DNA from: Gemmatimonadota bacterium
Lineage (GTDB): Bacteria > Gemmatimonadota > Gemmatimonadetes > Gemmatimonadales > Gemmatimonadaceae
DNA length: 32,415 bases
Reading direction: 5' to 3'
NCBI GenBank assembly: GCA_002737115.1
Contig: NSHR01000019.1
Span: 1-32,415 of the forward strand
Under the pieces are notes generated by a model that was given only the letters and a program-made list of their open reading frames with translations, had not been told where the DNA came from and made no database searches. Positions 24,401 to 32,383 of this stretch are shown here, one piece after another (the first letter of the stretch is position 1; each line of letters starts with the position of its first letter). Made by a program: the position numbers and the translations under genes.

Positions 24401-24613
24401 ATCGCGATCGGATTCGGGGGCGGTGCCGAGTCGCGGCAGCCGCTGGGTCTCGCGGTAGTCGGCGGCCTCGCGTTCTCGCAGCTGATCACGCTGTACGTCA
24501 CGCCGGTCGTGTACACGCTGCTCGATCAGTTCCAGTCGCACAAACGTGCCGCCTCGTCTGTGACGGCACGCAGCAGCGGCAGCATGGAGCCGCTGCCCGT
24601 CGGCGGCCACTAA
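21491..24613 (+). CDS. RND multidrug efflux permease, HAE-1 family (MdtB/MdtC-like)
   Basis: Proton-driven inner-membrane pump exporting drugs or other hydrophobic compounds. The 1040-residue length is standard. The opening IWIKRPVMTTLVMLAILTFG helix and the DLPTIDYPTI segment are typical of MdtB/MdtC relatives. Proton-relay residues are present: the Asp400-Asp401 pair in helix 4 (DDAIVMLENIVRH) and Lys922 in helix 10 (KKNAIMMIDFAI). Two large periplasmic loops follow helices 1 and 7, and a Gly-rich run (GGGPGGGGSNSG) sits in the second. Single-gene pumps of this size act as homotrimers. GTG start by four-base overlap with the adaptor. A terminator hairpin follows. Confidence 0.95.
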   Translation: MNLSAIWIKRPVMTTLVMLAILTFGIVAYRALPVSDLPTIDYPTITVSAGLPGASPEVMATSVATPLEQAFSTVSGIESITSSSSQGSVNVTLLFALDRDIDKAAADVQSAISKTLRQLPQGINPPSYNKANAADSPIMMFSINSDVLSRQELSEYAETFLAQRVSTVTGVAQVQVYGSSKYAVRVQLDPGAMAARGIGIDEVQAAINQGNSNSPAGVLMGPNQSFTLQASGQLRNATEFRNLVVAMRNGAPIRLGELGNVIDGLQNMRGMSEINGRANTALSIIRQPGVNTVEVANGVNAVLKQLEPQLPPSVSIVPIYDRSVAIEQSVDDVKFTLILTVGLVVMVIFLFLRNLRATIIPSLALPFSLIGTCTVMWMLGYSLDNLSLMALTLAVGFVVDDAIVMLENIVRHLEMGKKPMQAALDGSKEISFTILSMTLSLVAVFIPLLFMPGLVGRLFREFAVTIGVAILVSGFVSLTLTPMLAARFLREGEGHAPSDGKWRSVERLYQATEGAYVRSLGWVMNHRGLAMIFGAFTLAATVGLFMYIPKGFLPSEDTGRLSGSIEGPEGIGFEALQVKIREVASIIEKSPNVKYTMASIGGGPGGGGSNSGRLQLTLSDDPNRPHVDQIMRELSRATSKVPGVQVFFRNPPPINIGGRRGNSAYQVSLQGPDIAELYTAARALEARMKDLPELENISSDLQVGNPQVGIQIDRERASALGLSASQIENALYNAYGSRQVSTIYTQTNQYQVILELKEAFQKDPASLSQLYVRSNTGNLVQLGSVATFTKGVGPQSIQHNGQLPAVSISFATRPNVALGTAVDAVQREARAVLPADVTSQLSGDTQAFAQAQSGLLVLLFVAIFVIYVVLGILYESFIHPITILSGLPFAALGALLTLWLFGKDLGVYSYVGIIMLIGLVKKNAIMMIDFAIDAEQVRQMSARDAILEAARVRFRPITMTTLAALMGTLPIAIGFGGGAESRQPLGLAVVGGLAFSQLITLYVTPVVYTLLDQFQSHKRAASSVTARSSGSMEPLPVGGH

Positions 24614-24633
24614 CCCTGGCCATTGACCCGTCC

Positions 24634-24661
24634 CGCTCGACGTGCATGCCCACGTCGAGCG
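24634..24661. terminator. bidirectional terminator between the RND pump and kup
   Basis: CGCTCGACGTG (24634-24644) pairs perfectly with 24651-24661 around the 6-base loop CATGCC. It sits in the 68-bp gap between two convergent genes (stops at 24613 and 24682), where one hairpin can serve both. Confidence 0.75.
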
Positions 24662-24681
24662 TCGTGCGTCGGGCTCGGCCA

Positions 24682-26808
24682 TCAGAACTCGATCTGCGTC
24701 CCTAATTCCACCACACGGTTGGGTGGAATGCAGAAGAACTCCGTGGCGGAGCGCGCATTCCTCGCCATGATCGCGAAGATGACTTTGCGCCACTTGGACA
24801 GCGTGACGGTGTCGCCTGGCCTTCCCGGTACGGGGATGAGCCGCTCCCGGCCAAGGAAATAGCTCGTCTCCATCGGCTTGCACCGGATGCCCATCTGGTC
24901 GACCACTTCCAGCACCTTCGGGACGTTCGGCGTCTGCATGAACCCGTACGACACCACGACGCGCCAGAAGCCACGCCCAAGCGGTATCACCCGAACGCGC
25001 TCGGCCGCACTCGTTTCGGGCACATCGGCCGTTTTCACCGACACCAGCAGCACACGCTCGTGCAACACCTTGTTGTGCTTCAGGTGGTGCAGCAACACCG
25101 GCGGTACACCATCGTTGCTGCCGGTCATGAACACCGCCGTTCCCGGCACGCGGTGCACGCTCGACCGCTCGACACCGTCGAGAAACAGTCCGAGCGGCAT
25201 CGTCCCTTCGGCCAGGCGCGCATTAAGCAACGCGCGGCCGCGCTTCCATGTGAGCATGAGCAAGAACAAGACGACGCCCAATGCCATCGGCACCCAGCCG
25301 CCGTGCATGAGCTTCACCACGTTGGCGCTAAAGAAGAACACATCGACGATTAGGAACACCGACGACAGCGCCGCCGCCTGCCACCACGTCCAGCGGAAGC
25401 GGATACGGGCCACGATGTAAAACAGAATGCTCGTGATCAGCATCGTGCCGGTAACGGCGATGCCGTAGGCCGCGCCGAGCGCCGAGGTATTCTTGAATAG
25501 CACGACGATGATGAGACAGCCCACCGCGATGAAGTAATTCACCTCGGGGATATAGATCTGTCCTTCCTCCACCGTGCTCGTATGCTTGATCTCGAGACGC
25601 GGGATGAAACCGAGGGCGATGCCCTGACGGGTGACCGAGTAGGCGCCCGAGATCATGGCCTGCGAGGCGACGATCGCCGCCATCGTAGCCAGCACGATGA
25701 GGGGCAGGATCATCGCCTTGGGCGCGAGCAGGAAGAACGGATTCTCGACGGCCGCTGGATTCCGAACCAGCAGTGCTCCCTGGCCGAAGTAGTTCAGCAG
25801 GAGCGCCGGGAACACCAATAACAGCCATGCCGCACGAATGGGACGGATGCCGAAATGTCCCATGTCGGCATACAGGGCTTCGCCGCCGGTGATCACGAGC
25901 ACCACGGAGCCGAGCACGAAGAACGCCAGCGATCCATGTAGCTGGACGAAATGCACGGCGTACATGGGGTTCACCGCGCCTAGAATCCACGGCGACTGCA
26001 TGAGTTCGCGCACACCGAGGGCGGCGATCGTGATGAACCACACGAACATGATCGGACCGAAGGCTTTGCCCATCAGATCCGTGCCGAAGCGCTGCACGGC
26101 GAACAGCGACGTCAGGATCACCAGCGTGATCGGCACGATGTACTGCGCCACACTCGGCACGGCGATCTCGAGGCCTTCCATCGCCCCCAGCACACTCATG
26201 GCCGGCGTGATGATGCCGTCGCCGTACAGCAGGGCGGTCCCGAACAGGGCGAGCGCGACGAAGATGCCACCTCGCTTGAATCCCTGCGGTGTGCCACGCG
26301 GGAAAATCAACGCGAGCATCGCGAACTGACCACCCTCGCCGCGATTGTCGGCACGGAGCACGAAGCTCACGTACTTCACGGTGATCACGAGCGTCAGCGC
26401 CCACACGATCAGCGACAGAATGCCGAACACATTCTCGCGCGTGGGCTGCAGTCCGTAGATTGGACTGAAACACTCCTTGATGGAGTAGAGCGGGCTTGTT
26501 CCGATGTCGCCATACACCACGCCAAGCGCGGTGAGGGTCAGGATGGCGAGTCGCTTGCCGGTAGGGTTCTCATGATGCCCGTCCTTTCGCAGCGGCGATT
26601 GGGCCGGAAACATGCCCGTGGTCGAGCGCATTTCGGCGCCGTGCGGTGCCTCGCCGGCGTTGTTCGCGGCTGATAGAGTGACGGACGAGCCCGTCGGATG
26701 CCGGATGGCGTCTGACGAGGGCGGCTGGCCGCTGCTATCGGCCGCGCTGCTATCGGAGGTGGCCTCGGTAGGGTCTACCGAGGCCTGAGGAGTCTGGTCG
26801 TTTGGCAT
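24682..26808 (-). CDS. kup: Kup-type potassium uptake protein
   Basis: Inner-membrane K+/H+ symporter of the KUP/HAK/KT family. The 708-residue product has a core starting at about 85 with the hallmark helix LTALGVVYGDIGTSPLYS (GDIGTSP at 100-106), about twelve membrane helices, and a soluble C-terminal domain ending in ATEFFCIPPNRVVELGTQIEF. Typical Kup proteins are about 620-630 residues; the excess is an 80-residue N-terminal extension rich in Ser, Pro, Ala and acidic residues, probably disordered. A start at Met60 (base 26631) would remove most of it, and no ribosome site clearly favours either. It converges with the RND pump and is downstream of the tolC gene on the same strand, with a 67-base gap. 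Confidence 0.95.
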   Translation of the reverse strand: MPNDQTPQASVDPTEATSDSSAADSSGQPPSSDAIRHPTGSSVTLSAANNAGEAPHGAEMRSTTGMFPAQSPLRKDGHHENPTGKRLAILTLTALGVVYGDIGTSPLYSIKECFSPIYGLQPTRENVFGILSLIVWALTLVITVKYVSFVLRADNRGEGGQFAMLALIFPRGTPQGFKRGGIFVALALFGTALLYGDGIITPAMSVLGAMEGLEIAVPSVAQYIVPITLVILTSLFAVQRFGTDLMGKAFGPIMFVWFITIAALGVRELMQSPWILGAVNPMYAVHFVQLHGSLAFFVLGSVVLVITGGEALYADMGHFGIRPIRAAWLLLVFPALLLNYFGQGALLVRNPAAVENPFFLLAPKAMILPLIVLATMAAIVASQAMISGAYSVTRQGIALGFIPRLEIKHTSTVEEGQIYIPEVNYFIAVGCLIIVVLFKNTSALGAAYGIAVTGTMLITSILFYIVARIRFRWTWWQAAALSSVFLIVDVFFFSANVVKLMHGGWVPMALGVVLFLLMLTWKRGRALLNARLAEGTMPLGLFLDGVERSSVHRVPGTAVFMTGSNDGVPPVLLHHLKHNKVLHERVLLVSVKTADVPETSAAERVRVIPLGRGFWRVVVSYGFMQTPNVPKVLEVVDQMGIRCKPMETSYFLGRERLIPVPGRPGDTVTLSKWRKVIFAIMARNARSATEFFCIPPNRVVELGTQIEF

Positions 26809-26875
26809 GGTTTGGAGCGAATCCCAAATGTACCACGGTGCAGGGCAGAATTAGACAAGGGGAGGCAAGTACGCC

Positions 26876-28234
26876 TCAGAGTTCACGCCCCACGAGTGAT
26901 GAGAGCTGCGCCCGGGCGATGCGCCCGTCCAGACGGGCCTGAATCAAGGCCTGACGCGCCTGGTTGAGCTGCGTCTGTGACGTGAGGAGGTCGAGCAGGG
27001 TGGACGCGCCGAGCGCGTAGCGCTGCTGCTGCACGCGCAGGTCTTCTTCGGACGCCGCGATGGCCGCCAGCTGCACCTGTACGCGCGCCTGCGCGTTCTG
27101 CAGCGAGCGCACGAACGACGTCAGATTTTGGCGGGCGGCCAATTGTACGTCACGCAGCTGCGCTTCCGCGTTCGTGAGCGTGACGTCGGCCTGCACCGTC
27201 TGCGTTTCGCGCGAGAACCCGTTGTACAGCTGGTAGGCGATGTTGAAGTTCATCGTCTGCCGGCTGGCATTGTTGCCACCGACCAGCAACAGGTTCCGAC
27301 CGACAAAGCCTCCGGCATTCTGACTGAAGGCGTAGTTGTACCCCATCGTGAGCGTGGGCAGATACGTCGACTTCTGCGACCGTTTGGCGGCACGGGCCAC
27401 CGCCGCATTGGAGATGGCCAGTCGCACCGCGGGGCCGTCGTTGGCGAGCATCGCCAACTCCACGTCGGTGGGCAGCGTGAGCGGCGTATCGAGCGTATCA
27501 TCGGGCGATGCCGTGATCGGCGTGGTGGACCCGGCCACGCGGGTGAGCGAGGCGGTGGCGACGCGCAGATCGTTCTCGGCCGTCAGCACCGCGAGCCGGG
27601 CATTGCCCACCAGAATCGTTGATCGTAGCGTATCCGACTTGGTCGCCACACCAGCGGCGAGCCGCGCCGTGGAGGCCTTGAGCTGCTGCTCCGCCTGCTC
27701 CAACTGCGCTTTCGCGGCGGCCGCAGATTCGCGAGCGGCGAGCGCGGCATAGAACTGCTGCTTCACCTGCAGCGACGCATCGAATCGCGCCGACACGGCC
27801 GCCACATCCGCCACATCGGCCGTGGCGCGGATGCGCGTGATTTCGGACCACCGCCGTCCGCCATCGAATAGTTCGAGGTTCAGGGCAAGGCCGTTGGTGT
27901 AGCTCCACGGATTCCCCGACAACGACGTCAGCTGACCGTTGAAGTTGTTGATCGTGGTACCCTGCGTCCGCCCCGTTCCCGCCGAAAGGTTGACGTTTGG
28001 CACGTACGAGCCGATGGCCTGTCGCCGCGCCGCCGAGGCCGTGCGGTCGAGACCACGCGCCGACACGGCCGCCGGGGAGTTCGCGGCCGCGAGTTCGATC
28101 GCCTCGCGCAAGCTGACCGGACGCGCGCCATCGTCGCCCGTCAGTCCCTGAGCGCCAAGCGGGGCGGCCATCAAGACCGCCCCGAAGATCACCGCGCCGC
28201 CGACGGCCTGTGCCACACGATTGCGGCAACTCAC
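26876..28234 (-). CDS. TolC-family outer-membrane efflux protein (sigma-module copy)
   Basis: Outer-membrane channel with periplasmic tunnel for RND or type I export. The 452-residue precursor has a signal peptide (about 1-29), then two repeated halves of long coiled helices. SLREAIELAAANSPA opens the first, and YNGFSRETQTVQADVTLTNAEAQ lies in the second. FDGG and YNGF mark the barrel-strand turns. The last segment (QQQRYALGASTLLDLLTSQTQLNQAR) is strongly typical. The GTG start overlaps the preceding gene's TGA by four bases (28231-28234), so its translation depends on the Spy-like gene of the ECF sigma unit. Its pump partner is not adjacent; the 20301-24613 pair is one candidate. Confidence 0.92.
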   Translation of the reverse strand: MSCRNRVAQAVGGAVIFGAVLMAAPLGAQGLTGDDGARPVSLREAIELAAANSPAAVSARGLDRTASAARRQAIGSYVPNVNLSAGTGRTQGTTINNFNGQLTSLSGNPWSYTNGLALNLELFDGGRRWSEITRIRATADVADVAAVSARFDASLQVKQQFYAALAARESAAAAKAQLEQAEQQLKASTARLAAGVATKSDTLRSTILVGNARLAVLTAENDLRVATASLTRVAGSTTPITASPDDTLDTPLTLPTDVELAMLANDGPAVRLAISNAAVARAAKRSQKSTYLPTLTMGYNYAFSQNAGGFVGRNLLLVGGNNASRQTMNFNIAYQLYNGFSRETQTVQADVTLTNAEAQLRDVQLAARQNLTSFVRSLQNAQARVQVQLAAIAASEEDLRVQQQRYALGASTLLDLLTSQTQLNQARQALIQARLDGRIARAQLSSLVGREL

Positions 28235-28623
28235 TTGGTCTCACCTCGCGCACGCGACGCGCTGTCGGCCGTTCGCTGGTTCCGCTCGAGCAAGGCGCGG
28301 AAGGCCGCCTTCTGCCCCTCATTGAGCGTGTTCATCATGAGCACGCGGGCACTGTCGCGCACGGCATCGAGCGTAGGCCGGACGCTCTTCATGATTTCAC
28401 GCGACTGCGTGCGACGCCAATCCCATACCGAGTCGATGACCACCCGCTGCTCGGGCGTGGCCTTGAGTTCACGGGCGAGTTCATCGACCAGGGCGGACTC
28501 GCTGAAGACGTCCGGGCGCGGCGGCGACGCGACACGGTCGGCGGCAAAACCGACGGCACCCCCGGTGAGAAACGCACCGAGAGTAAACATCATAGCGAGC
28601 GATTTGGGGCGGGAGGAAAACAC
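28231..28623 (-). CDS. membrane-anchored Spy/CpxP-like small protein
   Basis: A 130-residue protein with one N-terminal membrane segment (LAMMFTLGAFLTGGAVGFAADRV), then an all-helical periplasmic part. The phrase ELKATPEQRVVIDSVWDWRR and the later LNEGQKAAFRALLERNQR match the arrangement of Spy/CpxP and metal-resistance sensors (LTxEQ-like helices). Such proteins act as periplasmic chaperones or stress sensors; the exact role here is inferred. GTG at 28623 is chosen because it follows the previous stop by 13 bases and gives a normal membrane anchor. A longer frame reaching 28812 would overlap the anti-sigma gene and add compositionally odd sequence. Confidence 0.65.
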   Translation of the reverse strand: MFSSRPKSLAMMFTLGAFLTGGAVGFAADRVASPPRPDVFSESALVDELARELKATPEQRVVIDSVWDWRRTQSREIMKSVRPTLDAVRDSARVLMMNTLNEGQKAAFRALLERNQRTADSASRARGETK

Positions 28624-28636
28624 GAATCGCTCGAGG

Positions 28637-29074
28637 TTAGTAGTCGAGAGGATGCAGGTATCGCTCCGGAGCATCCTCCGGCAGGCGCACCCGCACCCGC
28701 GACGTGAGCGTGGCGTCGTCGAGGGGAAGCGGCAACGCCGATTCCACCGCCGCCCGCTGTGCCATCGCGCGCGCGTTGGCGTCGAGCTCGGCTTTGCGCA
28801 CGAAGGTGGCACCGGCCACCACCAGCGCGATCGTGGCCGCGATCAGCCCCGCGTTGCGGATGTCGGCCGTTCGGAATTCACCGAAGCCGCTCCACCACGC
28901 CGGACGCAGATCGCTGATGCGCCCGAGGCCGCGCGTCACGCTCAGCATCACCCGCGCTTCCACGCTGCTCCAGTACGTCTCGTCCTGCGGCGCGGCATAG
29001 TGGCTGCGCAGTAGGTCGGTCACTCGAGGGTCCGCATCCGGGCCGTGCCCGTTGTCGTTCCGCGTGACGGTCAT
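28637..29074 (-). CDS. putative anti-sigma factor, single-pass membrane protein
   Basis: A 145-residue protein with a cytoplasmic N-terminal part (about 1-72, including DPRVTDLLRSHYAAPQDETYW), one membrane helix (NAGLIAATIALVVAGATFV), and a short periplasmic tail. This layout and its place immediately after an ECF sigma gene, with a four-base ATGA overlap, indicate an anti-sigma role. It has no HxxxCxxC zinc motif, so it would be outside the ZAS class. I recognise no specific family; the call rests on context. Confidence 0.6.
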   Translation of the reverse strand: MTVTRNDNGHGPDADPRVTDLLRSHYAAPQDETYWSSVEARVMLSVTRGLGRISDLRPAWWSGFGEFRTADIRNAGLIAATIALVVAGATFVRKAELDANARAMAQRAAVESALPLPLDDATLTSRVRVRLPEDAPERYLHPLDY

Positions 29075-29676
29075 TTCTCACTCCGAAGATTGCTCAGTTG
29101 TCGCCGCAAGTGCGCGCGAGCATGGTGCAAGTCCGATCGCGCCGTTCCTTCGGGAATTCCGAGGAGGGCGCCGATCTCCGCGTGCTTATATCCCTCGACG
29201 TCGTGCAACACGATGACTGCGCGCTGTCGTTCGCCGAGCGTATTCAGTGCGCGCGCCAAGCGCGCACGTAACTCACCCGCTTCTGCTGGATCCCGATGCG
29301 GAGACGACAAGGTCTCCGGCAACTCGTCCGCGTCGCGTACTTTGCGCCGACGGGCGATATCCAACGCCGCATTGGCCACGATGCGATGCAGCCACGCGCC
29401 GAACGCCTGCTCCGGGCGAAAACGTTCGAGGGCGCGAAACGCGTGCAGAAATCCTTCCTGCACCGCGTCCTCGGCATCATCGTGCGACAATACAATGGAA
29501 CGGGCGACGGCATAGGCACGGCGCTGATGACGATGCACCAGTCCGGCAAATGCCGTGTGATCCCCTGCCTGTGCCGAGAGCACCAACTCCCACTCTTCGA
29601 GCGCCTCGGCCGACACCGGTCGGTCAGTCCCCATGACGGGGGAGGCAGCGGGAAAGGAGAGGGCGATGGATGTCAT
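29071..29676 (-). CDS. ECF (sigma-24/RpoE-type) RNA polymerase sigma factor
   Basis: Directs RNA polymerase to stress promoters. The 201-residue product has region 2 (about 45-112: HTAFAGLVHRHQRRAYAVA, then DDAEDAVQEGFLHAFRAL and FGAWLHRIVANAALDIARRR) and region 4 (about 145-197: LNTLGERQRAVIVLHDVEGY, then HAEIGALLGIPEGTARSDLH). These are the hallmarks of the ECF group. The ATG at 29676 is preferred; a second ATG at 29634 is possible. The frame is open to 30054, but that extension overlaps the HD gene and is low-quality sequence. It ends in a four-base overlap with the anti-sigma gene. It probably controls its own unit, including the Spy-like and TolC genes. Confidence 0.93.
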   Translation of the reverse strand: MTSIALSFPAASPVMGTDRPVSAEALEEWELVLSAQAGDHTAFAGLVHRHQRRAYAVARSIVLSHDDAEDAVQEGFLHAFRALERFRPEQAFGAWLHRIVANAALDIARRRKVRDADELPETLSSPHRDPAEAGELRARLARALNTLGERQRAVIVLHDVEGYKHAEIGALLGIPEGTARSDLHHARAHLRRQLSNLRSEK

Positions 29677-29699
29677 CGGTAGTGTGGGGGTCTCCCGAG

Positions 29700-30320
29700 T
29701 TACGCATCGCCAACGGGGGGCGTTGAGGAGGGGGGTGCCAATCCCGCAAGCCCCAGATTGGCCGCGTCGGCCTGCATGGCGTGCAGCACAATGCCGATAT
29801 GCTCGTCGAGCGGGACCTCCAGGGCTGCCGCCCCCTGGATGATGTCGTCCCGGTTCACGCCGCGGGCAAAGGCTTTGTCCTTCATCTTCTTTCGTATCCC
29901 GGGCACGTCCACATCGGCCACGGCTCTCGAAGGCTTTACCAGCGCGCTCGCGGTGATCAATCCCGTGAGCTCGTCGACGGCGAACAAGGCCTTGGCCAGC
30001 GGCGTGACCCGGGACACCCCGGTGTACTCCGCATGCCCCAGGACCGCCTCGCACAGCGCCTCAGGCCAGCCCGCCGCCCGCAGCACCCGCACGCCCTCGG
30101 CCGGATGTTCGACGTCCGCACCCTGGCTGGCGTTCGGAAATCGCTCGTAGTCGAAGTCGTGGATGAGTCCGGTCAGACCCCACAGCTCGACGTCTTCCCC
30201 CAAGCGGGTGGCATAGGCTCGCATCGCGCATTCCACCGACAGCATGTGCTTGCGGAGGGATTCGGAGGCTGTCCACTCATGGACGAGCGATAGGGCAGAT
30301 GGGCGGGAGGGGAGGGGCAT
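29700..30320 (-). CDS. HD-domain phosphohydrolase
   Basis: A 206-residue metal-dependent HD-superfamily hydrolase. The metal-site residues are in order: His25 (LRKHMLSVE), His54-Asp55 (LIHDFDYERFP), His72 (EHPAEG), His96 (LGHAEYT) and Asp116 (AVDELTGLI). The LIHDFDYE and AVDELTGLI stretches are typical of a common HDIG subfamily of about 190 residues whose substrate is not established, probably a phosphorylated nucleotide or metabolite. The C-terminus ends in a Pro/Ser-rich tail. Its stop lies 23 bases before the sigma factor start, so it may share the transcript. The start is the first ATG, with GAGG just upstream. Confidence 0.85.
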   Translation of the reverse strand: MPLPSRPSALSLVHEWTASESLRKHMLSVECAMRAYATRLGEDVELWGLTGLIHDFDYERFPNASQGADVEHPAEGVRVLRAAGWPEALCEAVLGHAEYTGVSRVTPLAKALFAVDELTGLITASALVKPSRAVADVDVPGIRKKMKDKAFARGVNRDDIIQGAAALEVPLDEHIGIVLHAMQADAANLGLAGLAPPSSTPPVGDA

Positions 30321-30366
30321 CGCCTCAAGTCTAACGGGGCGGGCGTTCCGACGGGGGGTGATTGCC

Positions 30367-30382
30367 GTGGCAGCGCTGCCAC
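30367..30382. promoter_or_regulatory. 16-bp perfect palindrome between tolC and the HD gene
   Basis: GTGGCAGC (30367-30374) is followed directly by its reverse complement (30375-30382). The gap 30321-30419 separates two same-strand genes. The palindrome could be an operator for the HD/sigma unit or a short hairpin ending the tetR-tolC transcript. The function is not determined. Confidence 0.4.
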
Positions 30383-30419
30383 CAGCAGAACTCCTGAAAT
30401 CCGTGGTATGCCGTCGTGC

Positions 30420-31754
30420 TTACGGCAGCTGCTGGACTTCGCCCATTGCGCGGGCCAGCGCGACGCGGGAGCCCTGATAGCTGGCCAGCGCATCGTTGCG
30501 CAGCGTACGTGCCTGATTGAGCGACAGCAGGGCGGTGATCACGTCGCCGTTGCCGGCGACACCGGCGCGGAAGCGCTCCTGCGCCTGACTCACTTCCTGT
30601 TCGGCCAGCCGGAGGCGTTCGCGCACGGCCTCGACCTGTTCTAGCGCGGCGCTCAAGTCGAGCAGCGCGGCGCGCACTTCGAGCGCGCTCTGCGCACGCA
30701 GGTCACGCAGCTTGGCGTCGGTTTCGCGTGACGCCGCCATCTGTTCCTGCACGCGGCCTTCGCGACGGAAACCGTCGAACAGACCGACCGACAGTTGCAC
30801 GCCCCATGAGTAGGTGGGCAGCAGCCGATTCCAGTTCTTGCCGATCACCCCCTGGTCGACCACCAGTCCGAGTTGCGGCGTGCGTTCCCACTTGATCGCT
30901 TTCGTGGCGGCCTGCTGCGCCGTTTCCTGCGCCAGCAACGCTTTCACATCGGCCCGCGATTCAGTGACCCGCGCGAGCGCGCTGGCGGCATCGGGTGTGA
31001 CATCCCCCACGGGCATGCCGGCCAGGGAATCGCTCAGCACGAGTGGCGCGTCGAGCGGCAGTCCCACGGCGCGCTTGAGTTCGAGCAGCCCGCGATCGCG
31101 CTCATTGCGCGCGCCGATGATCTGCGCGCGCACATTCGCCAGCTGCGACTCAGCGCGGGTGACGTCGAGCGCGATCCCGGTGCCCGCCTGGAGCTGATCG
31201 CGCGCGATGCGCAGCAGATCCGCCGCCAACGCGGAATCGGCGCGGCGCGACGCCAGCTGTGCGTCGGCACGCGCGGCGCGCACATACACGGCGGCGGCGG
31301 TTGCCGCGGCCAGATCCGCCTGTGCCTGCACATCAGCGCTGGCCGCCAGCACCGACGACTGTGCGGCACGCCACCGGGCCACGTTGCCAAGGTCGAGCAA
31401 CGGCTGCTGTAATCGATAGCGCATGTCGACGATCGGCACCGGTCCGATGATCTCACCGTCGGGGCGCAGCAACGGCTTGCCCGTGACCGGATTGCTGAAC
31501 GAGAAGCCGAACGTCGCCGAGTTGATGTTGCGCTCGGCTTGCGCAATGCCCGCTGCGAGATCGGGGAAGAGCGCGCCGCGGCGCTGCGTTACGCGGGCTT
31601 CCGCCTGTGCGACGCGCTGACGCGCCACGTCCACGCCACCACTCTGTTTCGCGGCCAGGCGCGCGGCGTCGCCGAGGGAGAGGGTGGTTTGGGCCGGGAG
31701 GGCGCGGCCCGCCGTCGAGATCACGGCGACAAGGAGGAGCAGGCGTGGTGTCAT
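30420..31754 (-). CDS. TolC-family outer-membrane efflux protein (TetR-linked copy)
   Basis: A 444-residue outer-membrane channel precursor. The signal peptide runs to about 21 (ending ALPAQ). The TolC/OEP repeat architecture follows: SLGDAARLAAKQSGGVDVA, long helices rich in Ala/Gln/Arg, the turn LFDGFRREG in the second half, and the closing GVAGNGDVITALLSLNQARTLRNDA. It differs clearly from the TolC copy at 26876, which is not a recent duplicate. Its ATG overlaps the tetR stop by four bases, so it is coupled to the repressor gene and probably autoregulated with it. No adaptor or pump follows it here. Confidence 0.92.
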   Translation of the reverse strand: MTPRLLLLVAVISTAGRALPAQTTLSLGDAARLAAKQSGGVDVARQRVAQAEARVTQRRGALFPDLAAGIAQAERNINSATFGFSFSNPVTGKPLLRPDGEIIGPVPIVDMRYRLQQPLLDLGNVARWRAAQSSVLAASADVQAQADLAAATAAAVYVRAARADAQLASRRADSALAADLLRIARDQLQAGTGIALDVTRAESQLANVRAQIIGARNERDRGLLELKRAVGLPLDAPLVLSDSLAGMPVGDVTPDAASALARVTESRADVKALLAQETAQQAATKAIKWERTPQLGLVVDQGVIGKNWNRLLPTYSWGVQLSVGLFDGFRREGRVQEQMAASRETDAKLRDLRAQSALEVRAALLDLSAALEQVEAVRERLRLAEQEVSQAQERFRAGVAGNGDVITALLSLNQARTLRNDALASYQGSRVALARAMGEVQQLP

Positions 31755-32374
31755 GGCCGTAGGGCGTAGAGATAAAATTCGAGCATGTCGTCGAGCACTT
31801 GCTCGTCGCTGCCGAGTGTCTTGAAGAACTCACGTCGCGCACACCACGTGCTATGCGACATCCAAATGGAGGAGAACATGCGGGCCGCGATCTGCGGGTC
31901 GACCTCGCGGAATTCACCGCGCTCGACCCCGCGGGCGATGATGCCTGACACCAGGCGACGTCCACGGGCGATGACTTCGTCGGCGTAGAACTGCATGAGG
32001 TCGGGGAACTGCCCGAGCTCGAGGGCGACCAAGCGCTGGAGGGCCTGCACGCGCTCGGTGCGCAGGAACGTCCACCAGCCCTGTCCGAGCCGGCGCAGTT
32101 GCGCCTCGGCGGTCTCCGATGCGAGTCCGGCCAGTGAGGCTTCCTCCTCCACCAGCGCGGAGACGATCGTCGCGTGCACCATCTCCCGAAACAGCGCTTC
32201 CTTGTTCGGGAAGTAGAGGTAGATGGTGCCCTTGGCCACCTGCGCCCGTTTGGCGATGTCGTCCAGGCGAGCGCCGGCCAGCCCGCGTTCGCCGAATTCA
32301 TGGAACGCGGCGTCGAGGATCTGGGTGGGGCGGGCCTCGGGGGCTCGCCGGCGCGGGGTGTCGAGCAGGGTCAC
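31751..32374 (-). CDS. TetR/AcrR-family transcriptional repressor
   Basis: A 207-residue one-component regulator. The N-terminal DNA-binding domain includes TQILDAAFHEFGERGLAGAR and the helix-turn-helix DDIAKRAQVAKGTIYLYFPNKEALF (about 38-62), a textbook TetR signature. The remaining helical domain (about 70-205) would bind an unknown inducer and form the dimer. It is followed by tolC with a four-base overlap, so it probably represses efflux genes including itself. GTG start at 32374, 9 bases from a palindromic site; no clear ribosome site. Confidence 0.93.
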   Translation of the reverse strand: MTLLDTPRRRAPEARPTQILDAAFHEFGERGLAGARLDDIAKRAQVAKGTIYLYFPNKEALFREMVHATIVSALVEEEASLAGLASETAEAQLRRLGQGWWTFLRTERVQALQRLVALELGQFPDLMQFYADEVIARGRRLVSGIIARGVERGEFREVDPQIAARMFSSIWMSHSTWCARREFFKTLGSDEQVLDDMLEFYLYALRP

Positions 32375-32383
32375 AGCGAATAG

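Noticed and set aside
26809-26875. c-di-AMP or other riboswitch before kup
   Set aside because: Only 67 bases are available after the preceding gene and no known riboswitch core could be seen.
28624-28812. Longer start for the Spy-like protein
   Set aside because: It would overlap the anti-sigma gene and add an Arg/Cys-rich segment before the membrane anchor. The GTG at 28623 fits the gene spacing.
29677-30054. N-terminal extension of the ECF sigma factor frame
   Set aside because: It overlaps the HD-domain gene almost fully and its sequence is Arg/Gly-rich without sigma features. The ATG at 29676 gives a normal ECF sigma.
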